A DNA stretch of 64,000 bases from Carex sylvatica (taxonomy: Eukaryota > Streptophyta > Magnoliopsida > Poales > Cyperaceae): NCBI GenBank assembly GCA_964058845.1, contig CAXKVR010000009.1, positions 124,001 to 188,000 of the forward strand. Direction: 5' to 3'. The position numbers were made by a program, and so were the translations under genes. Of this stretch, positions 23,493-38,115 are shown one piece after another (position 1 is the stretch's first letter; each line of letters opens with the position of its first letter). Under the pieces are notes generated by a model, which saw only the letters and a list, made by a program, of their open reading frames with translations, did no database searches and was not told where the DNA came from.

Positions 23493-24912
23493 ACCCAGTA
23501 GTTTTTCACAAACAATTAGTTATTAAAATCGCTGGAGTATGTCACATTTGTTGAAGCATTTTTTTTTTTTTAATCTTAGTAGCTATTTTAATTGGAAGAC
23601 ACCTTAATTTTGAACTTGCTTACATGTTGTTTTGGTAATGATGTTCCATGTTTTTCTCTCCTTCTCAGGATGATATGAAACTATATTTTTTCTTTTAATG
23701 AGTGCATTGAACCAAATCATTTTTTGTGTGATGATGGGAGATCGTATTTTATGATGATATGAAATATTTTGTTTTTGTCACAGCGGAATAATTATTTTGA
23801 ATACTGACAGCAACCGGGTCCAATATCAGGTGCTATTAGATTGTATCTCATTTTTTATTAAAAAAAATATTGTGATTGATTACACAATGACGTTTAAGGT
23901 AGAGATGATGCAACAGAGTCCAAATACTGGTAATTTAGGAGGAACTAATGAACTCGGTTCTGATTCTGCTCTAACTAAATCCTTCTAGATATTGGCGAGT
24001 TCATCATTTGCACGCAAAAAAGAAAAAGAATAAAAAAGGAAATTGCATGCATCACTAGCTCAAAATTCATGGTTACAAATGTCAAGATCGGAATTATGAT
24101 TTGCGCCTCAAAAGAGAAAGACTATTAGATATATGTTATTACATTTTTTTTCCAGCAACACTTTTCTGGTAATATTAATTTTTTTTTATTTTGGATCATC
24201 AGAGCACAAGGAAAATGACTAGTGAAGGATATTTTATGTGGCATATATATTCTGGAAGGGACATATTTTCTTCTTGGATAATTAAAACACCTGCAGAATT
24301 TTTTTTTTTTTCTATTTTGAAGGATGTAATATGAATAAGTTCTACAAGTAAATAAAATTAAAAACTAGCTATGTGCAAAGATTTAACCTATCAATGATTT
24401 CATTGTATTATCTTAAAATAAAATTTCATCAAACATGCAATTAGAACACACAATCACATATTAATCACAAATTAAAAGAATTATCCTTATTCATCGAGAA
24501 TATTTCTCTCTTGGGCTGAGTGTTTCTCTCTATGGCCCATCTGCTCCTGATCATCTCCTTTTGATTATCTTGTCATCAACACTTCCACCGTTGATACGCG
24601 TGATTTGCTGTATATCATTTTTTTTTTCTTTCTATTTGTTTGGACCCTCATCATTTTTAGTGATTACAAACATATATTGGACAAGGTGTACAAATCTTCT
24701 GTTACAAATTTCCTTATCGAGATAATTCTTTTTTTCCAAAATGCTACTCTCATCTTTATTACAAAACATGCTCATTATCAGAAATTGTTAGATGAAACTG
24801 ATAACTAAGAAATTTATTTTGATTGGATCTTACCGTAAATAATATAAACCACAGAATTAGAAATTTGATCGTACTTTGAATTGTACAATAGAATGAATGA
24901 GGCGAGCGCTGA

Positions 24913-25216
24913 TTTGTCCGTACTACGGATCAATATTTTTTTCTCGAAATTCTAATGGTTGATCCGAACCATTTAAGATGGTCTCCATATGGATATGTAT
25001 TTGTTAACAAAACTTTGGATATTTAAGAATTTTTTTACTATTTTTTTAGATGGCTAGCAAATCAATGTTTCACATCAAATGATTTTCTGCCCATCTAAAA
25101 AAAAACTCTGATAAATTTAAAATTTAGTTTACAAGTACATATTCATATGGAAACCATGTTGAACAGTTCGAAGCGACCGTTAAGACTTTCATGCTAAAAA
25201 TTTTCTATACCACGGG
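24913..25216. mobile_element. Foldback MITE, unit 3 copy (most complete)
   Basis: This copy keeps the right terminal part ('cgaccgttaagactttcatg' to 'ctataccacgggc') that is lost in units 1, 2, 4 and 5. It pairs with the left end 'gtccgtactacggatcaata'. Confidence 0.58.
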
Positions 25217-25976
25217 CTAATATGCAGTATGTATACCATTATGAATAAAATTACAGTGCAACAGATATTTTTTCAATGAATACTATTATGAAATTAACCA
25301 CATCATTTTTATTAATCACTAAGATTTAAATTATAATGAACTAAATACGGGCTTGTTTATTCAATTTCAGGGCCTGTAAAATTATTTAAATGATAAATAT
25401 TATTTATATAAGGACAAGTATATGAGCGGGAGGGTATGTATTTGGAAAATAAAGCATGTAGGACATTGCTAAATATCACATAATATGAACCTATTCCATA
25501 TACCATATACAATGTAAAATGATATTTTTACCATTCAGTTTATAACAATTGCGGTTTTATATGATTTTATTATATATATTTAACATCAGAAGATATTTTT
25601 TGATAGAATATTAATAATATATAGCTACACGTAGGATACTTACAATAAATTCGATATAATTAAGTGATTTTTTTTATCATTCCATATATAATAGCATTTC
25701 TATATATTGTAACAATTTGTGCAATTAATTTGTACATTACAGATGTGATATAATTAGCCATATACACTAAATGATGTATACATGAATGTTTGTATATTGA
25801 ACGGGTTATAACTTCTGTGCTAAATAAATATCATTGAAAAATGATATTTTTTAAAATAAAAACTCGATAACTAATTTTATATAATTATAGTTTCCAATTT
25901 AGTATTAATGGGTGCTAGGAAGCAGGCACTAGCTATAGGCAGTACGCTGAAATTTGCATACAAATACTATTATTCT

Positions 25977-26174
25977 AAATTAGGAAACTAAATTGATATT
26001 CAAACAAACTTGATCGCTAAGAAATCTAGATTCAGAATAGGGGGACTATAAACAGAGAGATAAATATGAAAAGTCACAAAATAAGTCTGTTTCACGAGCT
26101 ATTATAAATATCACACAATGTTGAACTAGATTTCTATCTACTCTCTAAGTCACAGAATAAGCCCGTTGCCAGAG
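25977..26174 (+). promoter_or_regulatory. Promoter cassette B, unit 3
   Basis: TATAAATAT lies at 26103-26111. Confidence 0.68.
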
Positions 26175-26622
26175 ATGACGACGATGAAGAATGAGTTTAA
26201 GCTAAATCCTTGGGCGGAGGAGTTTGTTCCACCTTCGCGTCGTCACCTCTCTTCCAATGCACCGGAGTTTGTTCCCCTGTCGTGTCGGCCCCTCTCCGCC
26301 TCCGCACCGGAATTCTTTCCGCGGGGCCATGTTTGCCATCAACCCAATACTGTTATGTGTCAACAATTTATTCAAGCTCAACGATCTCGTGCTCTGGCTG
26401 AGTCTAGTCATGCAGTAAGTTTGAAGCAAGCCATTGGCATCCATTATTCCAGTAATTGAAGAAATTGTACTCAATTCTCCTTGTCATTTTTTATTTTGAT
26501 GATTTATTATCATTTTTTTTAATCAAAATTAGGGAAGTGAGAGCTTTGAGAAAGATGCGAATAAAGAAGCAAAAACTATGAGAACAATTTACGTCGGCGA
26601 TATCATGTTGACTCTCGGGTAA
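26175..26622 (+). CDS. PAM2/RRM fragment protein, copy 3
   Basis: Exon 1 is 26175-26414, with protein sequence identical to copies 1 and 2. Exon 2 is 26533-26622, with one change (S85F). No RRM mini-exon survives downstream in this unit. Confidence 0.68.
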
Positions 26623-28674
26623 GTCATCGATAAGCCCCAAAAACAATCGTATTTACATGTATTTTGTTATGTTACTTGGAACTTTCAAATGATTTGATAA
26701 AGCATGCCTTTGTTAATTCACTAGAGAGTTCGTGTAAGGAGAGGTGGAGGTAGTAGTGTAGAATGAGAGTTAATTGACTTCTATTTTTTTTTCAAAAGCT
26801 AGTAATGAAGTAGATTTTTGTTACTATAAATTAATTTATAGTAAAATGCTACATCTATAACAAAGTTATAGTGAACCCCATATGTTTTGTGAAATTTTAT
26901 ACTATTGACCCATTCTTTAAAAAACGATACAAATAGAGTTGACTTTTGTTTGGGCAATTTAAGTTTTTGAGATGTGGCATTTTCTAGTGTCTTTTTTAAT
27001 TGGATTATTGGCTTCATTTTTTTAATTGTTAATAGGGGCATGTGGTATGTTATAAATCTCTTTAAAGATATTGGGACATACATAATGTGGTATATTGTAA
27101 AACGTGAGATTGATGAGAAGGTACCGCGAGTTTCCATATGTGAGCTTTCTTATTACGACAGAAATGGAATTTTGTAAAAGATGTTGCATAATTATTTGAA
27201 ACAAGTAAAGCCTTTCGAATTATAAGCTAATTCCACATAGAAAACTCTAAGCTTAGATAGAATACACAAACATAATTGCTCTTAATAGAAATCTCCTTTT
27301 ATTATTTTATTGATTATTGAGAAGGTCACTCTAATTAACTAAGCACCTCCAACAATTAAATAGTTTAGAAGGGGTGATGTGGCAAGCCGGTTGCAGTGAA
27401 GAGGGGGGTGTTGCACTGGAGTGGAAGAGAAACGACAAATTTCAGGCAAATGGTTGTCGAGAGCGACAACTTCTTCGAGAGGCAGGGAACTCAAGAGAGG
27501 GAGAATCGTAGGGTACTGATCCGAGAATTCTGGGTATAGAGAAAGAAGGAGGTTGTAAACGGAGAAACTTATTAAAATATCTATTGATCGTATCTTCGGC
27601 ACATCTGCAAACTTATTATGATAGAACAAATCTTATGCGGATCCGAAGGTTGAAAGAATCTGCTCACCAAATAGGATTGCTGACCTAGCATACGTTAGCC
27701 TTACTCTATTTGGCTTTAAAATTAATGTATCAACTTGGCGCATAATATTTTATTTTGTCTAAATTTTATGATTTAGAATTAACTCTAACTGGCTTTATGT
27801 TTGATTTTGTATACTTGCAATGCATTGTAATATATAAGTGGACTATCTTCTCTGTATTATTAAGGCTATTTAAGTTTTTGAGATGTGGCATTTTGTAGGG
27901 CCATTTTTAGTTGGATTATAGGCTTCATTTTTTTAATTGTTAATGGGGTAAATGATATGTTGCATACTATAATTCATAACTTTCTTTTAAGATATTGGGA
28001 CATACAGAATGTGGTATATTATAAAACGTGAGTTCCGATATACGAAATTTCTTATTTCGACATAAATGGAATATGCTAAAAATGTTGCAAAATTGTTTGA
28101 AAAAGCAATGCCTTTTTATTTGTAAACTAATTTTACATAGAAAACTGTAAGCTTAGATTAGAAAAACATATTATTACATTAGAGAACATAATTGCTCTTA
28201 ATAGAAATTCTCTCCTTTTATTATCTTATTTATTGTTAAGAAAGTCACTCTAACTAACTTAGAACCTCCAAAAAATAGGTGACAAGGGGTTAGGTGGTAA
28301 GCCGGCCGCAGTGGAGAGGAGGGTATTGCACTCGAGTGAAAGACAGACCGAGAAATTTTGAGGAAAGGATTGTTGGGAGCGACAACTTTTTTTGAGAGAG
28401 GCAAGGAGCTCGAGGGAGGAGAATCGCAGGGGAGAGATCAAATAATGCTGCGTATGGAGAAAGAAGGACGTTGTAAATGGAGAAAATGTAGAGTCAAACT
28501 GAGAAACTTATTCAAATTTCTATCCATCGTATCTTCGACGCATTTGTGAGTTATGATAACACAAATCTTAAGCTGATCCAACTGTTGATAAAATCTGTCT
28601 GCTTATTTTTTTATCAACTTCGCGCAAAATATATTATTCGAGTCTGATAATTGGCTTCCAAATAAAAATCTCTG

Positions 28675-29588
28675 AGCGCGTCCCCGAAGTATTTGATGTT
28701 TGACTTCCATTTTCAGCACTCATGATATCAGAGCATCTAAATCATAAATCTTAGTAGTTTTAACTCGTAACAACTAATTTTGCCTTCAAGCCATAGAAGA
28801 AAAAATTTCTTTCACCCACATTTTTATTTTCTCTCTGATCATTCTCATTCATTTTCTGACGATTTGTCATTAATTTTACGAATTTAAAAATACGAATATT
28901 TTTTACTCGACTTTCTCTTTTAAATGAGATCCGTGAAGAATAACTTTCAAGTTATATTTGTTACTTTCAGTTTTTTTTTTCTTCAAAACAATTTAAAACT
29001 CTATTACAAGCCTTCGAATAATTTGTAAAAGCTCATATCCAAGCGTGTAAACCTCATTAAAAAACTTCAAAACTCTAGAATAAAGCGTATAAACCTCATG
29101 TACAAATAATGTAAACCTCAACAATAACACTTTATGTACAAAACTCATGTACAAAGCATATGAACCTCATGTACAAAGCCGTAAAAATTATAATGATTTC
29201 AGATTGAGATTGAAAAATATTAAATTTAAAGTGCTCATGAGTTTTACTTTAAAAAAACGAATGACTTCAAAATAACTCAAAAGTATTTTTTTCATAGATC
29301 TTATTTGAAAGATAAAATCGAATTGAAAACATTCGTCTTTTTAGATTCGTAAAATTCATCACGGGTCGTGAAAAACATAGATGAGAATTATCAGAGAAAC
29401 AATAAAAAAAGAGTTGGTGAAACTATCTAGGTTAAGAATACAAATGCTTTCAGATAAAGATTTCAATTCTTGTGAGTAAAATTTTAAAAAGTTAGAAACA
29501 GAGCTTTAATTGTTTAGATATTAGTGCTCGAAATAAAGTTAGACAACATTATAAAAAAATTTCTGTTAAACTACTTGGGAGACGCGCT
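28675..29588. repeat. Long inverted repeat in spacer, unit 3
   Basis: The left end is GAGCGCGTCCCC and the right end is GAGACGCGCTCA, so the terminal match is slightly longer here than in units 1 and 2. Confidence 0.6.
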
Positions 29589-30040
29589 CAGGCATGATGG
29601 CTCGGGAGACCATAACATTTCTTTATTTTATTTTATTTCATTTTTATGATTTAGAATTAACTCTGACTGGCTTTAAGTAATTTTATTTTGTATATTGGCA
29701 CCGCATTGTAGTATATAAGTGCACTATAATTAGTGAATTCGTTGTGTTTAAGTCTTAAGATATTTGATTTTAGATTAATGTTAATATTTAACAACCTTCT
29801 CTTTCTCATGTAAGTGCTCCGTCTTTACCCATGTAGTTTTGGAATGTAATTTCTTTTAGGAAAGACTATTTTTAATAAATAAAAATAAATAAATAGGAAA
29901 GTCTATTTCTTTTACGAGGGTAAGAAACAAGAATTATGTGGAATGTTAATTATAAATTAGGAAAGTCTAATTATTTATAACGTGGGATACAAATTTTATT
30001 ATTAACAAAACGAGGGGGTAGACATGTAAAATAATGTTAG

Positions 30041-30210
30041 AAATTTGGCAAAATAAATTGAACTTCAAACAAACTTGGTTGCTAAGATATATCTATTTCA
30101 GGATTGGGAGCTTAAACAAAGCGATAAAAATGGAAAGTCAAGAGAATAAGTCCGTTGCTTGAGCTGTTATAAATAGAACACAAGATGGAAGAACTAGCTA
30201 CGTTTCTCTC
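30041..30210 (+). promoter_or_regulatory. Promoter cassette A, unit 4
   Basis: TATAAATAG lies at 30168-30176. Confidence 0.68.
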
Positions 30211-30624
30211 TTTTCTCTTCACCATACTACCACAAGCTTAATCCTTTTCCTGGTTCTCAGGTTTGCTCCGTCTTCATCCTTTTGCATCGTTTTCTCAAAA
30301 TTTCAGATACTTTATATCAGGCATCTAATAAATAATGTTCTTTGTCAAATCTTCGGTGCAAAATGATTGCTTTTGACTGACATTGAAGTAGAATTTTCTA
30401 GCTCCCTCAGAAAATTTTGTATGTTTAGCAAAAACCAAGGAACTCATGCATAGATTCTTGTTTTCTTAATTTTTATAGATTTCACGGGGGGTAGGGCGCT
30501 GTTTAATTTGAATTTGAATCTTTTTTTTCAACATGTTTTTCCCATTTCCATTTAATTTGAATTTGAATCTTCTTTTCAACTTGTTTTAATTTGAGCATTT
30601 GAACTGTGATAGATAACTTGATCA

Positions 30625-31113
30625 ATGGAGGACCTATACAAACACGACTCGAACTCTTGGCTGACACGCACCCGCTTCTCTAAGACAGTTTATCACCAGC
30701 CCAACCCTTCACAAATACCGATCATTCCTAATTTAACCAAACTCAATCTTGGGTCCTCTAACCCTGGCTCTAACCTGGCATCTATCTCCATGCATGTCTC
30801 CCAGGACAACACCTCCAAGGCAACTCAGACAACTGGTGAGGTGCAAGTGGAATCAGGTTCCAAGATAAAGAAAAATAACTTGGCCTCCAAGAAGGGCGCC
30901 ATATCTGACGACATTTTTAAGGAGGTGAAAAAGACCGTCAGAAGCCGATTCATGCGCCCAGCACCCAGAGAAAGAACAGTGAATTCATCTTCGAGTGAAA
31001 AGAAGAAAACTTCCTGGATGAAGAAGTACTTCAACCGTGAGATACGCCAGGTGGTTGTAGTAGACAAATCCAGTGCAGTGCAGATGACTGGATGCGGGAC
31101 GCCCAGAGTCTGA
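30625..31113 (+). CDS. Raf-like MAPKKK N-terminal fragment protein, copy 4
   Basis: This encodes 162 residues and differs from copy 1 only at H114P and T160P. The reading frame is intact and no kinase domain follows. Confidence 0.7.
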   Translation: MEDLYKHDSNSWLTRTRFSKTVYHQPNPSQIPIIPNLTKLNLGSSNPGSNLASISMHVSQDNTSKATQTTGEVQVESGSKIKKNNLASKKGAISDDIFKEVKKTVRSRFMRPAPRERTVNSSSSEKKKTSWMKKYFNREIRQVVVVDKSSAVQMTGCGTPRV

Positions 31114-32538
31114 ACTCGAAGTCTTAACCCAGTAGTTTTTCACAAAGAATTAGTTATTAAAATCGCCGGAGTATGTCACATTTGTGGAAGCATTTTTTTT
31201 TGTTAATCTTAGTAGCTATTTTAATTGGAAGACACCTTAATTTTGAACTTGCTTTCATGTTGTTTTGGTAATGATGTTCCATGTTTTTCTCTCTTTCTTA
31301 GGATGATACGAAGCTATCTTTTTTCTTTTGATGAGTGCATTGAACCAAATCATTTTTTGTGTGATGATGGGAGATCGCATTTTATGATGATATGAAATAT
31401 TTTGTTTTTGTCACAGCTGAATAATTATTTTGTGTACTGACAGCAACCGGGTCCAATATCAGGTGCTATTAGATTGTATCTCATTTTTTATTAAAAAAAT
31501 ATTGTGATTGATTACACAATGACGTTTAAGGTAGAGATGATGCAACAGAGTCCAAATATTGGTAATTTAGGAGGAACTAATGAACTCGGTTCTGATTCTG
31601 CTCTAACTAAATCCTTCTAGATATTGGCAAGTTTATCATTTGCACACAAAAAAAGAAAGAATAAAAAAGGAAATTGCATGCATCACTAGCCCAATTCATG
31701 GTTACAAATGTCAAGATCGGAATTATAGTTGCGCCTCACAAGAGAAAGACTATTAGATATATGTTATTACATTTTTTTCCAGCAACACTTTTCTAGTAAT
31801 ATTAATTTATTTTTATTTTGGATCGTCAGAGCACAAGGAAAATGACTAGTGAAGGATATTTTATGTGGCATATATATTCTGGAAGGGACATATTTTCTTC
31901 TTGGATAATTAAAACACCTGCAGATTTTTTTTTTTGCTATTTTGAAGGATATAATATGAATAAGTTCTACAAGTAAATAAAATTAAAAACTAGCTATGTG
32001 CAAAGATTTAACCTATCAATGATTTCATTGTATTATCTTAAAATAAAATTTCATCAAACATGCAATTAGAACACACAATCACATATTAATCACAAATTAA
32101 AAGAATTATCCTTATTCATCGAGAATATTTCTCTCTTGGGCTGAGTGTTTCTCTCTATGGCCCATCTGCTCCTGATCATCTCCTTTTGATTATCTTGTCA
32201 TCAACACTTCCACCGTTGATACGCGTGATTTGCTGTATATCATTTTTTTTTTCTTTCTATTTGTTTGGACCCTCATCATTTTTAGTGATTACAAACATAT
32301 ATTGGACAAGGTGTACAAATCTTCTGTTACAAATTTCCTTATCGAGATAATTCTTTTTTTCCAAAATGCTACTCTCATCTTTATTACAAAACATGCTCAT
32401 TATCAGAAATTGTTAGATGAAACTGATAACTAAGAAATTTATTTTGATTGGATCTTACCGTAAATAATATAAACCACAGAATTAGAAATTTGATCGTACT
32501 TTGAATTGTACAATAGAATGAATGAGGCGAGCGCTGAT

Positions 32539-32802
32539 TTGTCCGTACTACGGATCAATATTTTTTTCTCGAAATTCTAATTGTTGATCCGAACCATTTA
32601 AGATGGTCTCCATATTGATATGTATTTGTTAACAAAAAATTTGATATTTTTGAATTTTTTTACTATTTTTTTATATGGCTAGCAAATCAATGTTTCACAT
32701 CAAATGATTTTCTGCCCATCTAAAAAAAAAACTCTGATAAATTTCAAATTTAGTTTACAAGTACATATTCCTATGTAAGCCATGTTGAACGGTTTGACGG
32801 GC
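32539..32802. mobile_element. Foldback MITE, unit 4 copy
   Basis: It is nearly identical to the unit 1 and unit 2 copies. Confidence 0.55.
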
Positions 32803-33223
32803 CAATATGCAGTATGCATAGCATTATGAATAAAATTACAGTGCAACAGATATTTTTTCAATTAATACTATTATAAAATTAACCACATCATTTTTATTAA
32901 TCACTATGATTTAAATTATAATGAACTAAATACGGGCTTGTGTATTCAATTTCAGGGCCTGTAAAATTATTTAAATTATAAATATTATATTGAATGATAA
33001 AAATTCTTTATATTAGGAGAAGTATATGAGCGGGAGGGTATGTATTTGGAAAATGAAGCATGTAGGGCATTGCTAAATATCACATAATATGAACTTATTC
33101 CATATACATATCCAATGTAAAATGATATTTTTACCATTGAGTTTATAATAATTGCGGTCTTATATGATTTGATTATATATTTTTAACATGAGAAGATATT
33201 TTTTGATAGAATATTTATGATAT

Positions 33224-33604
33224 GAGCAGGGATCAAGTTACAACAATTTTTGAGTTACAACAATAATTTTCTACATTTTCATAGTCCAAATCGTCGATCC
33301 AAACCGTTCAACATGATCTCCACAATAAAATGTGCTTGGAAACCAAATTTTATAATTTTTGGAATTTTTTTACTATTTATTAAGATGGGTACAAAATTCA
33401 ATGGTCTGAATTTGACTAGTTTTTGTACCCATCTTAATAAATAGTAAACAAATTCCAAAAAATGTAAAATTTGGTCTCCAAGAATATTTTATTGTAGAGA
33501 TAACATTTAACGGTTTGGATCAACGATTTAGACTTTAAAAATATAAAAATGGTTTGTTGTAACTTTGTTGTAAGTCAAAAATTGTTGTAACTTGATCCCT
33601 CCTC
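33224..33604. mobile_element. Mutator-type MITE, unit 4
   Basis: It has the same ends and 9-bp flanking duplication as in units 1 and 2. Confidence 0.75.
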
Positions 33605-33975
33605 TTATAATATATAGCTACACGTAGCATACTGATAATAAATTCGACATAATTAAGTGATTTTTTTTTATCATTCCATAATAGCATTTCTATATATTGT
33701 AACAATTTGTGCAATTATTTTGTACATATACACTAAATGATATATACATGAATGTTTGTATATTGAACGGGTTTATAACTTCTGTGCTAAATAAATTTCA
33801 TTGAAAAATGATATTTTTTAAAATAAAAACACGATAACTAATTTTATATAATTATAGTTTCCAATTTAGTATTAATGGGTGCTAGGAAGCAGGCACTAGC
33901 TATAGGCAGTACGCTGAAATTTGCATACAAATACTATTTATGTGGATTGTGAAGAAATTAAAATACTATTATTCT

Positions 33976-34173
33976 AAATTAGGAAACTAAATTGATATTC
34001 AAACAAACTTGATCACTAAGAAATCTAGATTCAGAATAGGGGGACTATAAACAGAGAGATAAATATGGAAAGTCACATAATAAGTCTGTCTCAGGAGCTA
34101 TTATAAATATCACACAATGTTGAACTAGATTTCTATCTACTCTCTAAGTCACAGAATAAGCCCGTTGCCAGAG
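33976..34173 (+). promoter_or_regulatory. Promoter cassette B, unit 4
   Basis: TATAAATAT lies at 34102-34110. This copy reads 'atatggaaagtcac', closer to cassette A ('atggaaagtca') than units 1-3 are, which supports common descent of the two promoters. Confidence 0.68.
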
Positions 34174-34618
34174 ATGACGACGATGAAGAATGAGTTTAAG
34201 CTAAATCCTTGGGCGGAGGAGTTTGTTCCACGTTCGCGTCGTCACCTCTCTTCCAATGCACCGGAGTTTGTTCCACTGTCGTGTCGGCCCCTCTCCGCCT
34301 CCGCACCGGAATTCTTTCCGCGGGGCCATGTTCGCCATCAACCCAATACTGTTATGTGTCAACAATTTATTCAAGCTCAACGATCTCGTGCTCTGGCTGA
34401 GTCTAGTCATGCAGTAAGTTTGAAGCAAGCCATCATCCATTATTCCAGTAATTGAAGAAATTGTACTCAATTCTCCTTGTCATTTTTTATTTTGATGATT
34501 TATTATCATTTTTTTTAATCAAAATTAGGGAAGTGAGAGCTCTGAGAAAGATGCGAATAAAGAAGCAAAAACTATGAGAACAATTTACATCGGCGATATC
34601 ATGTTGACTCTCGGGTAA
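34174..34618 (+). CDS. PAM2/RRM fragment protein, copy 4
   Basis: Exon 1 is 34174-34413 and exon 2 is 34529-34618; the intron is 3 bp shorter than in copy 1. Changes from copy 1 are P20R, C54R and V101I (RNP2 becomes RTIYIGDI). The PAM2 core LNPWAEEFVP is unchanged. Confidence 0.7.
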
Positions 34619-37163
34619 GTCATCAATAAGCCCCAAAAACAATCGTATTTACATGTATTTTGTTATGTTACTTGGAACTTTCAAATGATTTGATAAAGCA
34701 TGCCTTTGTTAATTCACTAGAGAGTTCGTGTAAGGAGAGGTGGAGGTAGTAGTGTAGAATGAGAGTTAATTGACTTCTATTTTTTTTTCAAAAGCTAGTA
34801 ATGAAGTAGATTTTTGTTACTATAAATTAATTTATAGTAAAATGCTACATCTATAACAAAGTTATAGTGAACCCCATATGTTTTGTGAAATTTTATACTA
34901 TTGACCCATTCTTTAAAAAACGATACAAATAGAGTTGACTTTTGTTTGGGCAATTTAAGTTTTTGAGATGTGGCATTTTCTAGTGTCTTTTTTAATTGGA
35001 TTATTGGCTTCATTTTTTTAATTGTTAATAGGGGCATGTGGTATGTTATAAATCTCTTTAAAGATATTGGGACATACATAATGTGGTATATTGTAAAACG
35101 TGAGATTGATGAGAAGGTACCGCGAGTTTTCATATGTGAGCTTTCTTATTACGACAGAAATGGAATTTTGTAAAAGATGTTGCATAATTATTTGAAACAA
35201 GTAAAGCCTTTCGAATTATAAGCTAATTCCACATAGAAAACTCTAAGCTTAGATAGAATACACAAACATAATTGCTCTTAATAGAAATCTCCTTTTATTA
35301 TTTTATTGATTATTGAGAAGGTCACTCTAATTAACTAAGCACCTCCAACAATTAAATAGTTTAGAAGGGGTGATGTGGCAAGCCGGTTGCAGTGAAGAGG
35401 GGGGTGTTGCACTGGAGTGGAAGAGAAACGACAAATTTCAGGCAAATGGTTGTCGAGAGCGACAACTTCTTCGAGAGGCAGGGAACTCAAGAGAGGGAGA
35501 ATCGTAGGGTACTGATTCCGAGAATGCTGGGTATAGAGAAAGGAGGAGGTTGTAAACTGAGAAACTTATTAAAATATCTATTGATCGTATCTTCGGCTCA
35601 TCTGCAAACTTATTATGATAGAACAAATCTTATGCGGATCCGAAGGTTGAAAGAATCTGCTCACCAAATAGGATATATTGCTGACCTAGCATACGCTAGC
35701 CTTACTCTAATTGGCTTTAAAATTAATGTATCAACTTGGCGCATAATATTTTATTTTGTCTAAATTTTATGATTTAGAATTAACTCTAACTGGCTTTATG
35801 TTTGATTTTGTATACTTGCAATGCATTGTAATATATAAGTGGACTATTTTCTATTTTTTAAGCATATATATTTTTAAGAGACTAATTATACTGAAATAGA
35901 TTAAATTTGACAGAATTACCTCCTGAAAGATTTTTATCAAGACATTTTTAATTGTTGGTAATAAAATTTGTGGTATGCATGGTTTTACATCTTGTATATA
36001 TAAATGAAACCTCCCATAAATTGTTGTCAGTAATGTTCGCACTTAAATTGTATTTTTATATAACTTCGCACCAAATATTTTATTTTGTTTCATTTTATGA
36101 TTTAGAATTAACCTGATCTAACTTTAAATTTTATTTTGTATACTTGCACTGCACTGTAATATATAAGTTGACTATTATCAGCGAATTTATTGTGTTAAAT
36201 CTTAGAAAAATTAATTATATTTAATATTTTTTTCATAATTAACTATTTCTATTTTTAAGCACATTTTTAATGAGAAATTTGAGTTTCTTGTTCAACGTCA
36301 TTATGTTGATTCTTAGCAATTTGTTGGAATCTAATTGGCAACATGCCGATTTAAAATTTTACAACCTAATTTCCTTACACAATTTCTTTTATTTTTAGTA
36401 ATAGAAAATAATTACCTCGACTAAAAAGCCAAATGATTCATAGATATAACATGTTCATATATGCTTAGGTGAAAAACATAAATGATCGATATGATTAAAT
36501 GAAAATCTTGTGCTTACATGTTTATAAACCTCTCTGAAAGCGAATGATTAATTGTATGAAACCATATAACGGAAAAGATATGCTCATGTTAAGTATTAAT
36601 TGCCAAAAGCTTTTATAAAAAAGCTATATATTATGTGACACTGCAGATGTATGTATTCATCAACTAAGTAAGATATTTGAGAGAACCAACACAATGCATA
36701 TGAGCTGCATGCTCAATAAAATGGATGTATTACTCCATTTTTTTTTCGTAGCATTAAGAAATAACAAACTAAATTTGTGGGATCAATTGGGAAATATATT
36801 GGAAAATAGGAACAGTCGAAGGAACAATTACAGGCTACTGGTCAGTACGAAACATAATTTAATTAAAATGAAGTAATTAGCTAGTCTAGTAATAAGGGAT
36901 GCTCATTATCTGAAAATAAAAATTCATATATGCCCCCAAAAACAATGGTATTTACATGTATTTTGTTATGTTACCTGGAATTTGGAAATTAGTTGATAAA
37001 TTATGCCTTTCTTAATTAACTTTATTGTTTGTATAATTAAGTCAAGGGATTATTCATTTTTCATATTAAAAGGGGAAATCAAGAGAAGAATAAATTATGT
37101 TTTTTTTGGTGTGTTATGCTTACAAATATGCAAATATGCAAATTCTTTATAGGTTAATTTCAG

Positions 37164-37205
37164 ATTTCGGAGGAAGACCTGATAGAAATCAGTAACTGTG
37201 CAGTA
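37164..37205 (+). pseudogene. RRM mini-exon remnant, unit 4
   Basis: This is the third surviving copy of the 42-nt ISEEDLIEISNCAV stretch, with the same acceptor and donor-like flanks. Confidence 0.5.
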
Positions 37206-38115
37206 GTAAGCTTGTTTATTTATTTTGTAATTTACAAGTATCGTGAAAATATTTTATGTCAGAAATTTGCTATAATCGGATTATCTTCTCTGTATTATTA
37301 AGGCCATTTAAGTTTTTGAGATGTGGCATTTTGAAGGGCCTTTTTTAGTTGGATTATAGGCTTCATTTTTTTAATTGTTAATGGGGTACATGATATGTTG
37401 CATACTATAATTCATAACTCTCTTTTAAGATATTGGGACATACATAATGTGGTATATTATAAAACGTGAGTTTCGATATACGAAATTTCTTATTTCGACA
37501 GAAATGGAATATGCTAAAAATGTTGCAAAATTGTTTGAAAGAAGGAATGCCTTTTTATTTGTAAACTAATTTTACATAGAAAACTCTAAGCTTAGAGTAG
37601 AAAAACATACTATTACATTAGAGAACATAATTGCTCTTAATAGAAATTCTCTCCTTTTATTATCTTATTTATTGTTAAGAAAGTCACTCTAATTAACATA
37701 GAACCTCCAAAAAATAGGTGACAAGGGGTCAGGTGGTAAGCCGGCCACAGTGGAGAGGGGGGTGTTGCACTGGAGTGAAAGACAGACAGATAAATTTTGA
37801 GGAAAGGATTGTTCAGAGCGACAACTTCTTTTGAGAGAGACAAGGAGCTTGAGGGAGGAGAATCTCAGGGGAGAGATCAAATGATGCTGGGTATGAAGAA
37901 AGAAGGACGTTGTAAACGGAGAAAATGGAGAGTCTAACTGAGAAACTTATTCAAATTTCTATCCATCGTATCTTCGACGCATTTGCGACTTATGATAACA
38001 CAAATCTTAAGCTAATCCAACTGTAGAAAAAATTTGTCTGCTTATATTTTTTTATAAACTTCGCGTATAATATATTATTTGAGTCTGATAATTGACTTTC
38101 AAATAAAAATATCTT

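Larger units (their letters stand above)
22381..29999 (+). repeat. Tandem array unit 3 (about 7.6 kb, short type)
   Basis: It has no Mutator-type MITE. A deletion of about 1.44 kb at about 27,845 joins the end of block alpha directly to block beta and removes the RRM mini-exon. It is more diverged from units 1, 2 and 4 than they are from each other. Confidence 0.88.
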